From Sphingobacteriaceae bacterium (lineage in GTDB: Bacteria; Bacteroidota; Bacteroidia; Sphingobacteriales; Sphingobacteriaceae): a stretch of DNA of 14,064 nucleotides. The notes under the pieces are model-generated. The model did not search any database. It had not been told where the DNA came from and saw only the letters and a list, made by a program, of their open reading frames with translations. Positions 1 through 6,612 of the stretch are shown one piece after another. Position 1 is the first letter of the stretch; each line of letters opens with the position of its first letter. The stretch lies in contig CANHHZ010000029.1 in NCBI GenBank assembly GCA_947460275.1, positions 1-14,064 of the forward strand, given 5' to 3'. The translations under genes and the position numbers were made by a program.

Positions 1-869
1 TAATGGCAACGGGATATAAATTTCCCGAACCATTTAAAGTGAAGGCTGATGATGGTATTACCGATATTTACGGTGTAATGTACAAACCATTTAATTTTGA
101 TGCCACCAAAAAGTATCCAATCATTGAATACGTGTATCCTGGTCCGCAAACAGAATCTGTAAATAAATCGTTTGGCAGAAGCATGGATAAGGTAGATCGT
201 TTGGCACAACTGGGCTACATTGTAATTACAGTGGGCAACAGAGGCGGACATCCGGCTCGTTCAAAATGGTACCACACTTATGGATATGGCAATTTACGCG
301 ATTACGGTTTGGCCGATAAAAAAGCTGCCATAGAGCAATTGGCAGATAGGTATACCTTTATTGATGCCAATAGGGTAGGAATAACCGGGCATTCTGGCGG
401 TGGTTTTATGTCTACAGCTGCACTTTTGGTTTACCCGGATTTCTTTAAAGTGGCCGTTTCTGCAGCAGGTAATCACGACAATAGCATTTACAACCGTTGG
501 TGGAGCGAAAAACATCACGGTGTTAAAGAAGTTGTTTCGGCCAAGGGCGATACTACTTTTAAGTATTCAATAGATAAAAATCCAGATTTGGCTAAAAATT
601 TAAAAGGACATTTATTGTTGATGCATGGTGATATAGACAATAATGTACACCCTGCCAATTCCATTAGAGTTGCAAATGCGTTGATAAAAGCTGGCAAAAG
701 ATTTGATTTTATGATTGTGCCTGGTCAGCGACATGGCTTTGGCGACATGACAGAATACATGTTTTGGCGTTTGGCCGATTATTTTAACAATTACCTCTTG
801 GGAGATTTTTCTCAATCAGTAAATGTAAATATGACAGAAATGGATAAGGAAATTGAGCGAAAGCAATAG
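1..869 (+). CDS. S9 family prolyl oligopeptidase / DPP IV-like serine peptidase, C-terminal part (5' end outside window)
   Basis: This is the catalytic alpha/beta-hydrolase domain of a dipeptidyl-peptidase IV-type (S9B) exopeptidase, which in this family removes N-terminal dipeptides, usually in the periplasm or at the cell surface. About 288 residues are visible. The frame is open to the window edge and the usual N-terminal beta-propeller is absent, so the ATG at position 3 is almost certainly an internal methionine. Counting from that Met, the nucleophile motif GHSGGG places Ser131, HGDIDNNVH places Asp212 at the DPP IV aspartate position, and GQRHGF places His244, so the triad is complete. 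GNRGGH (residues 78-83) and the segment after the nucleophile also fit S9B enzymes. The gene converges with clpB and ends just before a bidirectional hairpin. The family is secure; substrate and signal peptide cannot be judged from this fragment. Confidence 0.93.
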   Translation, partial: MATGYKFPEPFKVKADDGITDIYGVMYKPFNFDATKKYPIIEYVYPGPQTESVNKSFGRSMDKVDRLAQLGYIVITVGNRGGHPARSKWYHTYGYGNLRDYGLADKKAAIEQLADRYTFIDANRVGITGHSGGGFMSTAALLVYPDFFKVAVSAAGNHDNSIYNRWWSEKHHGVKEVVSAKGDTTFKYSIDKNPDLAKNLKGHLLLMHGDIDNNVHPANSIRVANALIKAGKRFDFMIVPGQRHGFGDMTEYMFWRLADYFNNYLLGDFSQSVNVNMTEMDKEIERKQ

Positions 870-877
870 TTTGAAAG

Positions 878-911
878 CAAAAAGAGCCACGAGATATCGT
901 GGCTCTTTTTG
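878..911. terminator. Bidirectional intrinsic terminator between the S9 peptidase gene and clpB
   Basis: A perfect 15-bp inverted repeat (878-892 and 897-911) surrounds a GATA loop. The stem core is GAGCCACGA/TCGTGGCTC, flanked by A5 on one side and T5 on the other, so a U-tract follows the stem in either direction. It lies between two convergent stop codons (869 and 926). Confidence 0.93.
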
Positions 912-925
912 TTGTAAAAGGAAAA

Positions 926-3541
926 TTAATTTACAGTTGTTTCTTTAGTTTTTTCATTCAAAAAAACAAATTGATGATCGAATACATCTAGTTTTATTCG
1001 ACTTTCTTTATCTATTTTTCCTGCTAAAATAGATTTGGATAATTCGTTTAAAATTCTTTTCTGGATCACACGTTTCAAAGGTCTTGCACCAAACTGCGGG
1101 TCGTAACCTAATTCTGCTAACCAATCTAACGCATCCTGACTTGCGGTGATGCTAATTCCCATTTCGGCCAATGTATCTTGAACTTGTTTAAACTGCAAGT
1201 TTACAATAGCTCTAATCTCGTCTCTGTTAAGCGGCGTAAACATGATGAGTTCATCAATTCGGTTTAAAAACTCAGGTCGGATGGTTTGTTTCAGTAACTC
1301 AAATAATTCAAGTTTAGTTTTGGCAATAATTTCATCTCTGTTTTCATCAACCAGCACTTTAAAATTATCTTGTATCAAATGCGAACCAATGTTTGAGGTC
1401 ATGATGATTATAGTATTTTTAAAATTTACTACACGACCTTTATTATCGGTTAATCTTCCATCATCCAACACTTGTAGTAAGATATTAAACACATCAGGGT
1501 GGGCTTTTTCAATTTCATCTAATAAAATCACAGAATAGGGTCTGCGGCGAACAGCTTCGGTCAACTGGCCACCCTCATCATAGCCAACATATCCTGGAGG
1601 GGCTCCAATTAGTCTAGAAACCGCATGGCGTTCTTGGTATTCGCTCATGTCGATACGGGTCATGGCATTTTCATCATTAAATAAAAATTCGGCCAATGCC
1701 TTGGCTAATTCTGTTTTACCAACCCCTGTGGTGCCCAAAAATATAAACGAGCCAATAGGTTTGCGTTTGTCTTGTAAGCCAGCTCTAGAGCGACGGATGG
1801 CATCAGAGATAGCCTCGATGGCTTCGTTTTGTCCGGCTACACGTTTGTGCAGCTCATCCTCTAAGTGCAATAGTTTTTCGCGTTCGCTGGCTATCAATTT
1901 AGTCACCGGAATACCTGTCCATCGGCCAACTACGCCTGCAATGTCATCGGCAGTAACTTCTTCTTTAAGCATTCTACTTTCGCTCTGTTTGCTTTCCAAA
2001 CTCGCTTTTAGTTTTTCAACTTTGTCATGTGCCTCTTTAATTTTTCCATAACGAATTTCGGCAACTTTGCCATAATCGCCAGCACGTTCAGCTTGTTCGG
2101 CCTCTAATTTATAAGCTTCAATTTGTTCAAGTTGGCTGTTCAGCGCATCCACCAAATCTTTTTCGCCTTGCCATTTTGCTTTTAGTTCATCTCGCTCTAC
2201 TGCTAAATTTGCAATTTCTTCAGAAAGTTCTTTTACTTTTTTATCATCTTTTTCACGTTTAATGGCTTCACGTTCAATCTCTAAGCGCATAATTTCTCGG
2301 TCTAAAGCATCAACATTTTCGGGTACGCTGTCCATTTCCATACGCAGTTTAGAGGCAGCTTCGTCCATTAAATCTATAGCTTTGTCGGGTAAAAATCTAT
2401 CAGCAATATAGCGTTGGCTCATTTCTACAGCGGCAATTATGGCTTCGTCTTTAATTCTCACTTTGTGGTGCGTTTCGTAACGTTCTTTTAATCCACGTAA
2501 AATAGAAATGGCATCTTGTGTATCTGGTTCTTCAACCATCACTTTTTGGAAACGACGCTCTAAGGCTTTATCCTTTTCCAAGTATTTTTGATATTCATCT
2601 AAAGTCGTGGCGCCAATGGCACGCAATTCGCCCCTGGCTAAAGCTGGTTTTAAAATGTTGGCCGCGTCCATAGCACCTTCGCCACCACCTGCACCCACTA
2701 AAGTGTGTATTTCGTCTATAAACAAAATAATATCACCATCGCTTTGCGTAACTTCTTTTACCACTGCTTTTAGGCGTTCTTCAAACTCGCCTTTGTATTT
2801 AGCACCCGCAATTAAAGCCCCCATATCTAACGAATAAACTGTTTTTGATTTTAGGTTTTCGGGTACGTCGCCTTTAATTATTCTAAATGCGATACCTTCG
2901 GCAATGGCTGTTTTACCCACCCCTGGCTCGCCAATTAAAATTGGGTTGTTTTTTGTTCGTCGAGATAAAATTTGAATCACCCTTCTAATTTCTTCATCAC
3001 GGCCAATAACGGGATCTAATTTACCGCTCTCGGCATATTCGTTCAAGTTACGTGCATATTTGTTAAGCGCTTGATACGTAGCTTCCGCATTTTGGTCGGT
3101 CACCCGGTGGTCGCCGCGTAACTCGCCAATTGCCTTTTTAAGGTCTTTTTCATTTACACCTTGCTCTTTTAAGAGCTTGGCGGTATTGTCGTTTGCGGCT
3201 AAAATGCCCAATAAAATATGCTCAACGGCTACAAATTCGTCTTTAAACTCTTTTAAGTACGATTGCGCTTTTTGAAGTGCGGTATTTGCCCCAGAAGAAA
3301 GGTAGGTCTCTCCGCCAGTTACTTTAGGTAATTTGTTTAGGCTTGCATCTAAATGTTGGTTGATGGTGTTAAGATTTACATTTAGTTTTTTTAACACATA
3401 CGAAACCACATTTTCATCAACAGTGAGTAAACCTTTTAAAATGTGCGCAGTTTCAATAGCTTGTTGCTGATTGCCCTTTGCTATTTCAGAAGCTTGCTGA
3501 ATGGCTTCTTGAGCTTTGATGGTAAAGTTGTTCAAGTTCAT
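926..3541 (-). CDS. clpB: ATP-dependent protein disaggregase ClpB
   Basis: ClpB is the cytosolic Hsp100 hexamer that, with DnaK, threads aggregated proteins through its central pore after heat or other stress. The 871 residues match the full family length (about 860). In order: the N-terminal Clp repeat domain (1-145); AAA1 with Walker A GEPGVGKT (204-211), pore tyrosine Y249 in KYKGEFE, Walker B FIDE (274-277) and arginine finger ERRF (about 328-331); a coiled-coil middle domain (about 405-525); AAA2 with Walker A GTTGVGKT (603-610), pore motif GYVGY (650-654), Walker B LLDE (673-676) and sensor-2 GAR (818-820). The ClpP-binding tripeptide loop of ClpA/ClpX is not visible, as expected of a disaggregase. 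The ATG at 3541 follows an A-rich leader without a Shine-Dalgarno site. The gene is monocistronic, ending at the 878-911 hairpin. No CIRCE element is visible upstream. Confidence 0.98.
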   Translation of the reverse strand: MNLNNFTIKAQEAIQQASEIAKGNQQQAIETAHILKGLLTVDENVVSYVLKKLNVNLNTINQHLDASLNKLPKVTGGETYLSSGANTALQKAQSYLKEFKDEFVAVEHILLGILAANDNTAKLLKEQGVNEKDLKKAIGELRGDHRVTDQNAEATYQALNKYARNLNEYAESGKLDPVIGRDEEIRRVIQILSRRTKNNPILIGEPGVGKTAIAEGIAFRIIKGDVPENLKSKTVYSLDMGALIAGAKYKGEFEERLKAVVKEVTQSDGDIILFIDEIHTLVGAGGGEGAMDAANILKPALARGELRAIGATTLDEYQKYLEKDKALERRFQKVMVEEPDTQDAISILRGLKERYETHHKVRIKDEAIIAAVEMSQRYIADRFLPDKAIDLMDEAASKLRMEMDSVPENVDALDREIMRLEIEREAIKREKDDKKVKELSEEIANLAVERDELKAKWQGEKDLVDALNSQLEQIEAYKLEAEQAERAGDYGKVAEIRYGKIKEAHDKVEKLKASLESKQSESRMLKEEVTADDIAGVVGRWTGIPVTKLIASEREKLLHLEDELHKRVAGQNEAIEAISDAIRRSRAGLQDKRKPIGSFIFLGTTGVGKTELAKALAEFLFNDENAMTRIDMSEYQERHAVSRLIGAPPGYVGYDEGGQLTEAVRRRPYSVILLDEIEKAHPDVFNILLQVLDDGRLTDNKGRVVNFKNTIIIMTSNIGSHLIQDNFKVLVDENRDEIIAKTKLELFELLKQTIRPEFLNRIDELIMFTPLNRDEIRAIVNLQFKQVQDTLAEMGISITASQDALDWLAELGYDPQFGARPLKRVIQKRILNELSKSILAGKIDKESRIKLDVFDHQFVFLNEKTKETTVN

Positions 3542-3566
3542 GTTTTGTTTTTATTCAAAACAAATG

Positions 3567-3597
3567 CCAAGGTAGTTTTGCTTTAACAATCGGTAAA
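3567..3597 (-). promoter_or_regulatory. Possible clpB promoter (weak Bacteroidota -33/-7 match)
   Basis: On the minus strand TTTA (3594-3597) is followed after 19 bp by TACCTTGG (3567-3574). This is close to the phylum consensus TTTG-N19-21-TAnnTTTG, with one mismatch in each box. It would place the transcript start roughly 15-20 nt before the clpB ATG. AT-rich sequence produces such matches by chance, so this is tentative. Confidence 0.3.
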
Positions 3598-3727
3598 TTT
3601 GTCTGTTAAAATTTATTATTTAAGAATAAATGTCTGAAAATTAGCAAGTTGTAATGAAATTTTGACTTATTTTTCAAAAAAAGACGCAGTTGATTAAACC
3701 ATTTTTGTTTAGGGTGTTCAAAGAAGT

Positions 3728-3826
3728 ATGAAAATTTTAAAGGAAATATTAATTGCCGTATTAGGAGTTTTTAGTTTCATCTTATTCTTTGTAGTTGATT
3801 TTTTTAGTAAAGAATCAAATTTATAA
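3728..3826 (+). CDS. 32-residue hydrophobic membrane microprotein (hypothetical)
   Basis: ATG at 3728 opens 32 codons to TAA at 3826. The peptide begins MKILKEIL, continues as an uninterrupted hydrophobic stretch of about 18 residues (roughly 8-25, rich in I, L, V and F), and ends in a polar tail DFFSKESNL. This is the architecture of a single-pass membrane microprotein with positive N-terminal residues. It sits alone between the clpB upstream region and a strong hairpin only 9 bp after its stop. That hairpin gives it the layout of a real transcription unit convergent with the SRPBCC gene. No clear promoter is seen; CATTTTTG at 3700-3707 is a 7/8 match to the -7 box. I do not recognise a family. 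Chance is the main alternative, since a short ORF in AT-rich DNA readily encodes hydrophobic residues. Confidence 0.5.
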   Translation: MKILKEILIAVLGVFSFILFFVVDFFSKESNL

Positions 3827-3835
3827 GCATAAATA

Positions 3836-3867
3836 AAAAAAGGGTTTGCCAAAGCAAACCCTTTTTT
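3836..3867. terminator. Bidirectional intrinsic terminator between the microprotein ORF and the SRPBCC gene
   Basis: A perfect 14-bp stem (3836-3849 and 3854-3867) has a CAAA loop and core GGGTTTGC/GCAAACCC, with A6 before and T6 after. It follows the plus-strand ORF stop at 3826 and, on the minus strand, the SRPBCC stop at 3891, so it can serve both. Confidence 0.92.
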
Positions 3868-3890
3868 GTTAACGTATTTTCTTATTTAAA

Positions 3891-4289
3891 CTAAACTAAA
3901 ACTTCTTTTAGTTTTTGTGTTTGGTAATCTACAAGTTTTTGTAAGGGTCCACTCGCCAACATTTTCATCATCATGTTTAAATCTGCCGATATCATGTGTT
4001 TTGCAGTTGTACCACCATTTTCATTAGGTGTAAGCGTCCATTTTAGCTCTACATCAAAAGGAGGTTTTTCGGTAGGTATAGCCACAATTTCGCTGTTTGG
4101 TGTTTTACTAGAAATTTTTATAGACAATTTTGCCATGTTTTGGATAGTAAAACTTGCTTCGTCTGTTGTAGAGGACCAATTGTAAATGTTTTCGGGCATC
4201 AATTGTTTATGGTTGTTTAAATCTTCTAAAAAAAGATAAACTTTAGCTACAGGTAAATCTAGTTCAATGGTGCTTTCTATAATTGTCAT
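3891..4289 (-). CDS. SRPBCC (START/Bet v1-like fold) family protein
   Basis: This is a small cytosolic protein of 132 residues with the layout of the polyketide-cyclase/CoxG/START helix-grip fold. It has an N-terminal strand with a polar/hydrophobic alternation (MTIIESTIELDLP), a helix with VAKVYLFLEDLNNH (about 15-27), then a run of strands in which VELKWTLTP (80-88) and TTAKHMISADL (94-104) resemble this family. It closes with a long C-terminal helix (about 105-131) that would line the cavity. Such proteins bind hydrophobic ligands, but the ligand cannot be read from sequence. It lies 32 bp downstream of pyrE on the same strand with no hairpin between, so co-transcription is likely. A direct role in pyrimidine synthesis is not implied. 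Fold assignment is fairly sure; function is unknown. Confidence 0.8.
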   Translation of the reverse strand: MTIIESTIELDLPVAKVYLFLEDLNNHKQLMPENIYNWSSTTDEASFTIQNMAKLSIKISSKTPNSEIVAIPTEKPPFDVELKWTLTPNENGGTTAKHMISADLNMMMKMLASGPLQKLVDYQTQKLKEVLV

Positions 4290-4321
4290 AAATTTTCAGG
4301 TTATTGTAAATGATGCTTGGT

Positions 4322-4963
4322 TTATTTTCCCCAAACGGCTGGATCTTCTCGCCATTGGCTCAATACATCTATATCGTTTTTTAGGATGTAACTATGTTCT
4401 GCAGCGTAATTGATTAAAGTGGTATAATCTGACAAGGTAGAAAAACGACATTTTGCTGTTGCAAAATTTTCATCGGCTTGTTTAAAACCATAAGTAAATA
4501 TAGCTGCTAAACCCGCCACTGATAATCCGGCATCACGCAGGGCATCTACAGCTTGTAAACTACTTTTTCCGGTAGATATTAAATCTTCAATGACCACTAC
4601 ACGTTGTCCTTCAACTATTTCTCCTTCAATTAAACTTCCGGTTCCGTGTTCTTTTGCTTTTGACCTTACATAAATAAATGGTAAACCTAGTTCTTGCGCC
4701 ACCAATACACCTTGGGGTATGCCTGCAGTAGCCACACCGGCAATAACATCTACGTTTCCGTACTCTTCTTGTATAAGTGCAACCAATTTTTGACGGATGT
4801 AGGTTCTAACAGCAGGATGAGACAATGTAATACGATTATCGCAATAAATTGGAGATTTCCAACCCGACGCCCAAGTAAAAGGATGATTGGGTTGTAATTT
4901 AATTGCTTTAATTTGTAATAAAAATTCAGCTACCTTTAGTTCAATTTCACTTTTATTATACAT
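4322..4963 (-). CDS. pyrE: Orotate phosphoribosyltransferase
   Basis: The enzyme joins orotate to PRPP to give orotidine 5'-monophosphate, the fifth step of de novo UMP synthesis, in the cytosol. Its 213 residues are the full family length. The PRPP-binding signature VVVIEDLISTGKS lies at 122-134. The mobile catalytic loop with basic residues is at about 99-114 (VRSKAKEHGTGS), and the substrate-side motif FTWASGWKSPIYCDNR is at 29-44. The start at 4963 is supported by the conserved opening VAEFLLQIKAIKLQP right after it. It is divergent from the NUDIX gene with overlapping start codons and is followed by the SRPBCC gene. A TATTTTTG box on the minus strand lies 4 bp before the ATG, inside the NUDIX coding sequence. 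Confidence 0.97.
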   Translation of the reverse strand: MYNKSEIELKVAEFLLQIKAIKLQPNHPFTWASGWKSPIYCDNRITLSHPAVRTYIRQKLVALIQEEYGNVDVIAGVATAGIPQGVLVAQELGLPFIYVRSKAKEHGTGSLIEGEIVEGQRVVVIEDLISTGKSSLQAVDALRDAGLSVAGLAAIFTYGFKQADENFATAKCRFSTLSDYTTLINYAAEHSYILKNDIDVLSQWREDPAVWGK

Positions 4964-5579
4964 GACACAAAAATACAGAATTTATATCAACGATAATACC
5001 TTGCTTATTGCCGATGCGATGCCAAAACAGCAAGCTAATCTTCAACAACTTGATTCAGAGGAATTTGAGTTTTTAACATTTTACAAAAATTTGAAGAAAG
5101 GGGCTAAAAATTACCTCTTGGTTGTTAAAAGACCTAAAGTTGTGTTCAAATCTATCCAAAAAAAGTTAACAGTAATTAAAGCTGCAGGTGGTTTGGTGGA
5201 AAATAATAAAGCTGAATTTTTATTTATTTACAGAAATAAAAAATGGGATTTGCCCAAAGGTAAAGCAGAAAAAGGGGAAAAGATTAAAGTTACTGCAGTT
5301 AGAGAAGTAGAAGAAGAATGTGGTGTTGAAATTTTAAAAAGAGGTAAGTTGTTGTGTAAAACTTATCATATTTATGAAATGAATGCAACTGTAATTTTAA
5401 AGCGTACCACCTGGTATAAAATGAAGGTTAAGGGCGCACCCAAATTGATTCCACAAAAAGAAGAAGGCATCACGAGTGCGGTTTGGGTTGATCCCAATCA
5501 GATTAAAACTAAGATCAAGAATACTTACCCTTTAATTATTGAGGTGCTTACAGAAGGGAAGTTGTTACAAAAAAGCTAA
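4962..5579 (+). CDS. NUDIX hydrolase
   Basis: This is a NUDIX pyrophosphohydrolase of 205 residues. The Nudix box GX5EX7REUXEEXGU is complete: G100, E106, R114, E115, E118, E119, G121, within GKAEKGE and REVEEECGV. It is preceded by the typical strand and DLPKGK turn. An N-terminal extension of about 70 residues (MTQKYRIYINDN...) precedes the core. An in-frame ATG at 4887 would lie inside antisense pyrE and add 25 unrelated residues, so I use 4962. This ATG shares two bases with the pyrE start codon. The 3' end overlaps coaD by 15 bp. The substrate is unknown: Nudix enzymes with DLPKGK motifs include Ap4A and related (di)nucleotide pyrophosphatases, but the sequence does not decide it. A -7-like TACCTTTA lies at 4931-4938. 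Confidence 0.92.
   Translation: MTQKYRIYINDNTLLIADAMPKQQANLQQLDSEEFEFLTFYKNLKKGAKNYLLVVKRPKVVFKSIQKKLTVIKAAGGLVENNKAEFLFIYRNKKWDLPKGKAEKGEKIKVTAVREVEEECGVEILKRGKLLCKTYHIYEMNATVILKRTTWYKMKVKGAPKLIPQKEEGITSAVWVDPNQIKTKIKNTYPLIIEVLTEGKLLQKS
4968..4975 (-). promoter_or_regulatory. Candidate -7 promoter box for pyrE
   Basis: CAAAAATA on the plus strand reads TATTTTTG on the minus strand, a perfect match to TAnnTTTG, and ends 4 bp before the pyrE ATG. No TTTG is found 19-21 bp further upstream. If used, the mRNA would be nearly leaderless. Confidence 0.35.
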
Positions 5580-6026
5580 AGCTTCTTTGGGCACAAATGG
5601 GCTTACATCGCCGTTGTTGCGTAAAATATCGCGTACAATAGTTGAGCTAATGGCCGAATATTCGGGTTTGCTTAGCAGTAAAATTGTTTCTACTTCTGGC
5701 ATCATGGTTTGGTTGATTTGCGCAATGGCTCTTTCATACTCAAAATCCGAACTAGAGCGGATGCCTCTTACCATGTATTTTGCATTAATTTTTCGACAAA
5801 AATCAACGGTTAACCCTTCGTACAATTGAACATCTACATTTGCATTTTCTGCAAAAATTGTGCGTACCATTTCTTCTCTTTTATCGCCCGAAAGAAAATT
5901 TTGTTTAGCGCTATTTAATCCAATACCTACAACTATACGGTCGAATAGGGGTAATGCTCGCTTTAAAATATCCACATGGGCAATGGTTATTGGGTCGAAA
6001 GAACCAGGAAACAAGGCAATTTTCAT
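5565..6026 (-). CDS. coaD: Pantetheine-phosphate adenylyltransferase (PPAT)
   Basis: CoaD transfers an adenylyl group from ATP to 4'-phosphopantetheine, giving dephospho-CoA, the penultimate step of CoA synthesis in the cytosol. From the ATG at 6026 it has 153 residues, close to the family norm of about 160. The start is fixed by the first beta-strand MKIALFPGSFDP. Upstream in-frame starts would reach into rsmD and add residues before that strand. Visible motifs are PGSFDPITIAH (7-17), RGIR (87-90) and the ATP-binding ISSTIVRD (126-133). The nucleotidyltransferase signature T/HxGH reads TIAH (14-17): the histidine is kept but Gly is Ala. It is the last gene of the DUF3822-rsmD-coaD operon, 22 bp after rsmD; rsmD-coaD pairing is common in bacteria. 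It converges on and overlaps the NUDIX gene. Confidence 0.96.
   Translation of the reverse strand: MKIALFPGSFDPITIAHVDILKRALPLFDRIVVGIGLNSAKQNFLSGDKREEMVRTIFAENANVDVQLYEGLTVDFCRKINAKYMVRGIRSSSDFEYERAIAQINQTMMPEVETILLLSKPEYSAISSTIVRDILRNNGDVSPFVPKEALAFL
5568..5588 (-). terminator. Weak terminator-like stem overlapping the coaD stop region
   Basis: On the minus strand AAAGAAGC (5588-5581), loop TTTA, then GCTTTTTT (5576-5569) can pair over 8 bp with one G-U. The right arm is itself T-rich. It has only two G-C pairs and lies in the overlap of two genes, so its function is uncertain. On the plus strand the same stem has an A-C mismatch. Confidence 0.25.
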
Positions 6027-6048
6027 ATCTATTGGTTTACGTTTTAAG

Positions 6049-6612
6049 TTATAAGTTTGTTTTACGAATTTCTTCATCTTCGAGGTTAAAAAAGCTAAAA
6101 GAACTGTTTCCATATTTTCTAACTTCTTTAAATCCTAACTGCTGATTTAGTTTTAAAAAGGTGGGATGCTCCACAATTAAAGTTCCGTTTGGCGTTAGCA
6201 AATTGTTTTTTATAACCAACTCTGGTATCATAGGAATGTTAGGCAAATCGTAAGGTGGGTCGGCAAAAATAAGTTCATATTTGGTGCTGCATTGCTCCAA
6301 AAATTTAAAAGTATCTGCTTTCAACGTTTCTATTTGTGGCAAGTCGTATTTTTCTGCTACCGATTTAATCCAAGCAATACATCCAGGGTGTTTGTCTAGT
6401 GCGGTTACCTGCTTAATTCCTCTCGAGGCAAATTCAATACAAATGCTTCCTGTGCCACTAAAAAGGTCTAAAACATGGCATTCTTCAAAATCATAAGTAT
6501 TGTAAAGAATGTTAAATAATGCTTCTTTTGCCATATCTGTGGTTGGTCGCACAGGTAGGTTTTTAGGGGCATTAAATTGTCTCCCTTTAAGTTTCCCTCC
6601 AATTATTCGCAT
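6049..6612 (-). CDS. rsmD: 16S rRNA (guanine(966)-N2)-methyltransferase RsmD
   Basis: RsmD methylates N2 of G966 in 16S rRNA late in 30S assembly, using S-adenosylmethionine. The 187 residues match the family length. The N-terminal basic segment MRIIGGKLKGRQF and the VRPTTDMAKEALFNIL motif (21-36) are hallmarks of the family. The SAM-binding motif I is VLDLFSGTGSICIEF (47-61). The catalytic N2-methyltransferase motif FADPPYDLP lies at 116-124, with DPPY at 118-121. The ATG at 6612 lies within the last codons of the DUF3822 gene (10-bp overlap), suggesting translational coupling. coaD follows after 22 bp. Confidence 0.96.
   Translation of the reverse strand: MRIIGGKLKGRQFNAPKNLPVRPTTDMAKEALFNILYNTYDFEECHVLDLFSGTGSICIEFASRGIKQVTALDKHPGCIAWIKSVAEKYDLPQIETLKADTFKFLEQCSTKYELIFADPPYDLPNIPMIPELVIKNNLLTPNGTLIVEHPTFLKLNQQLGFKEVRKYGNSSFSFFNLEDEEIRKTNL

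Noticed and set aside
603..610. ClpB second Walker A reading GTTGVGKT rather than GPTGVGKT (residue numbers in the protein)
   Set aside because: All catalytic positions (G, K, T) are intact and I recall this Thr variant as ordinary in Bacteroidota ClpB; not worth reporting as unusual.
1242..2837. Plus-strand ORFs opposite clpB, including one of 134 codons
   Set aside because: They are antisense to strongly conserved clpB codons, with no start signals or family resemblance.
4887..4961. In-frame 25-codon N-terminal extension of the NUDIX gene from an ATG at 4887
   Set aside because: It lies wholly antisense to conserved pyrE codons, and the added residues do not resemble a NUDIX N-terminus; the start at 4962 fits the conserved opening.
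6027..6113. Upstream start of coaD at 6113 (or the internal Met at about 6077)
   Set aside because: It would overlap the end of rsmD and place up to 29 extra residues before the first beta-strand of the PPAT fold, which begins with the Met at 6026.
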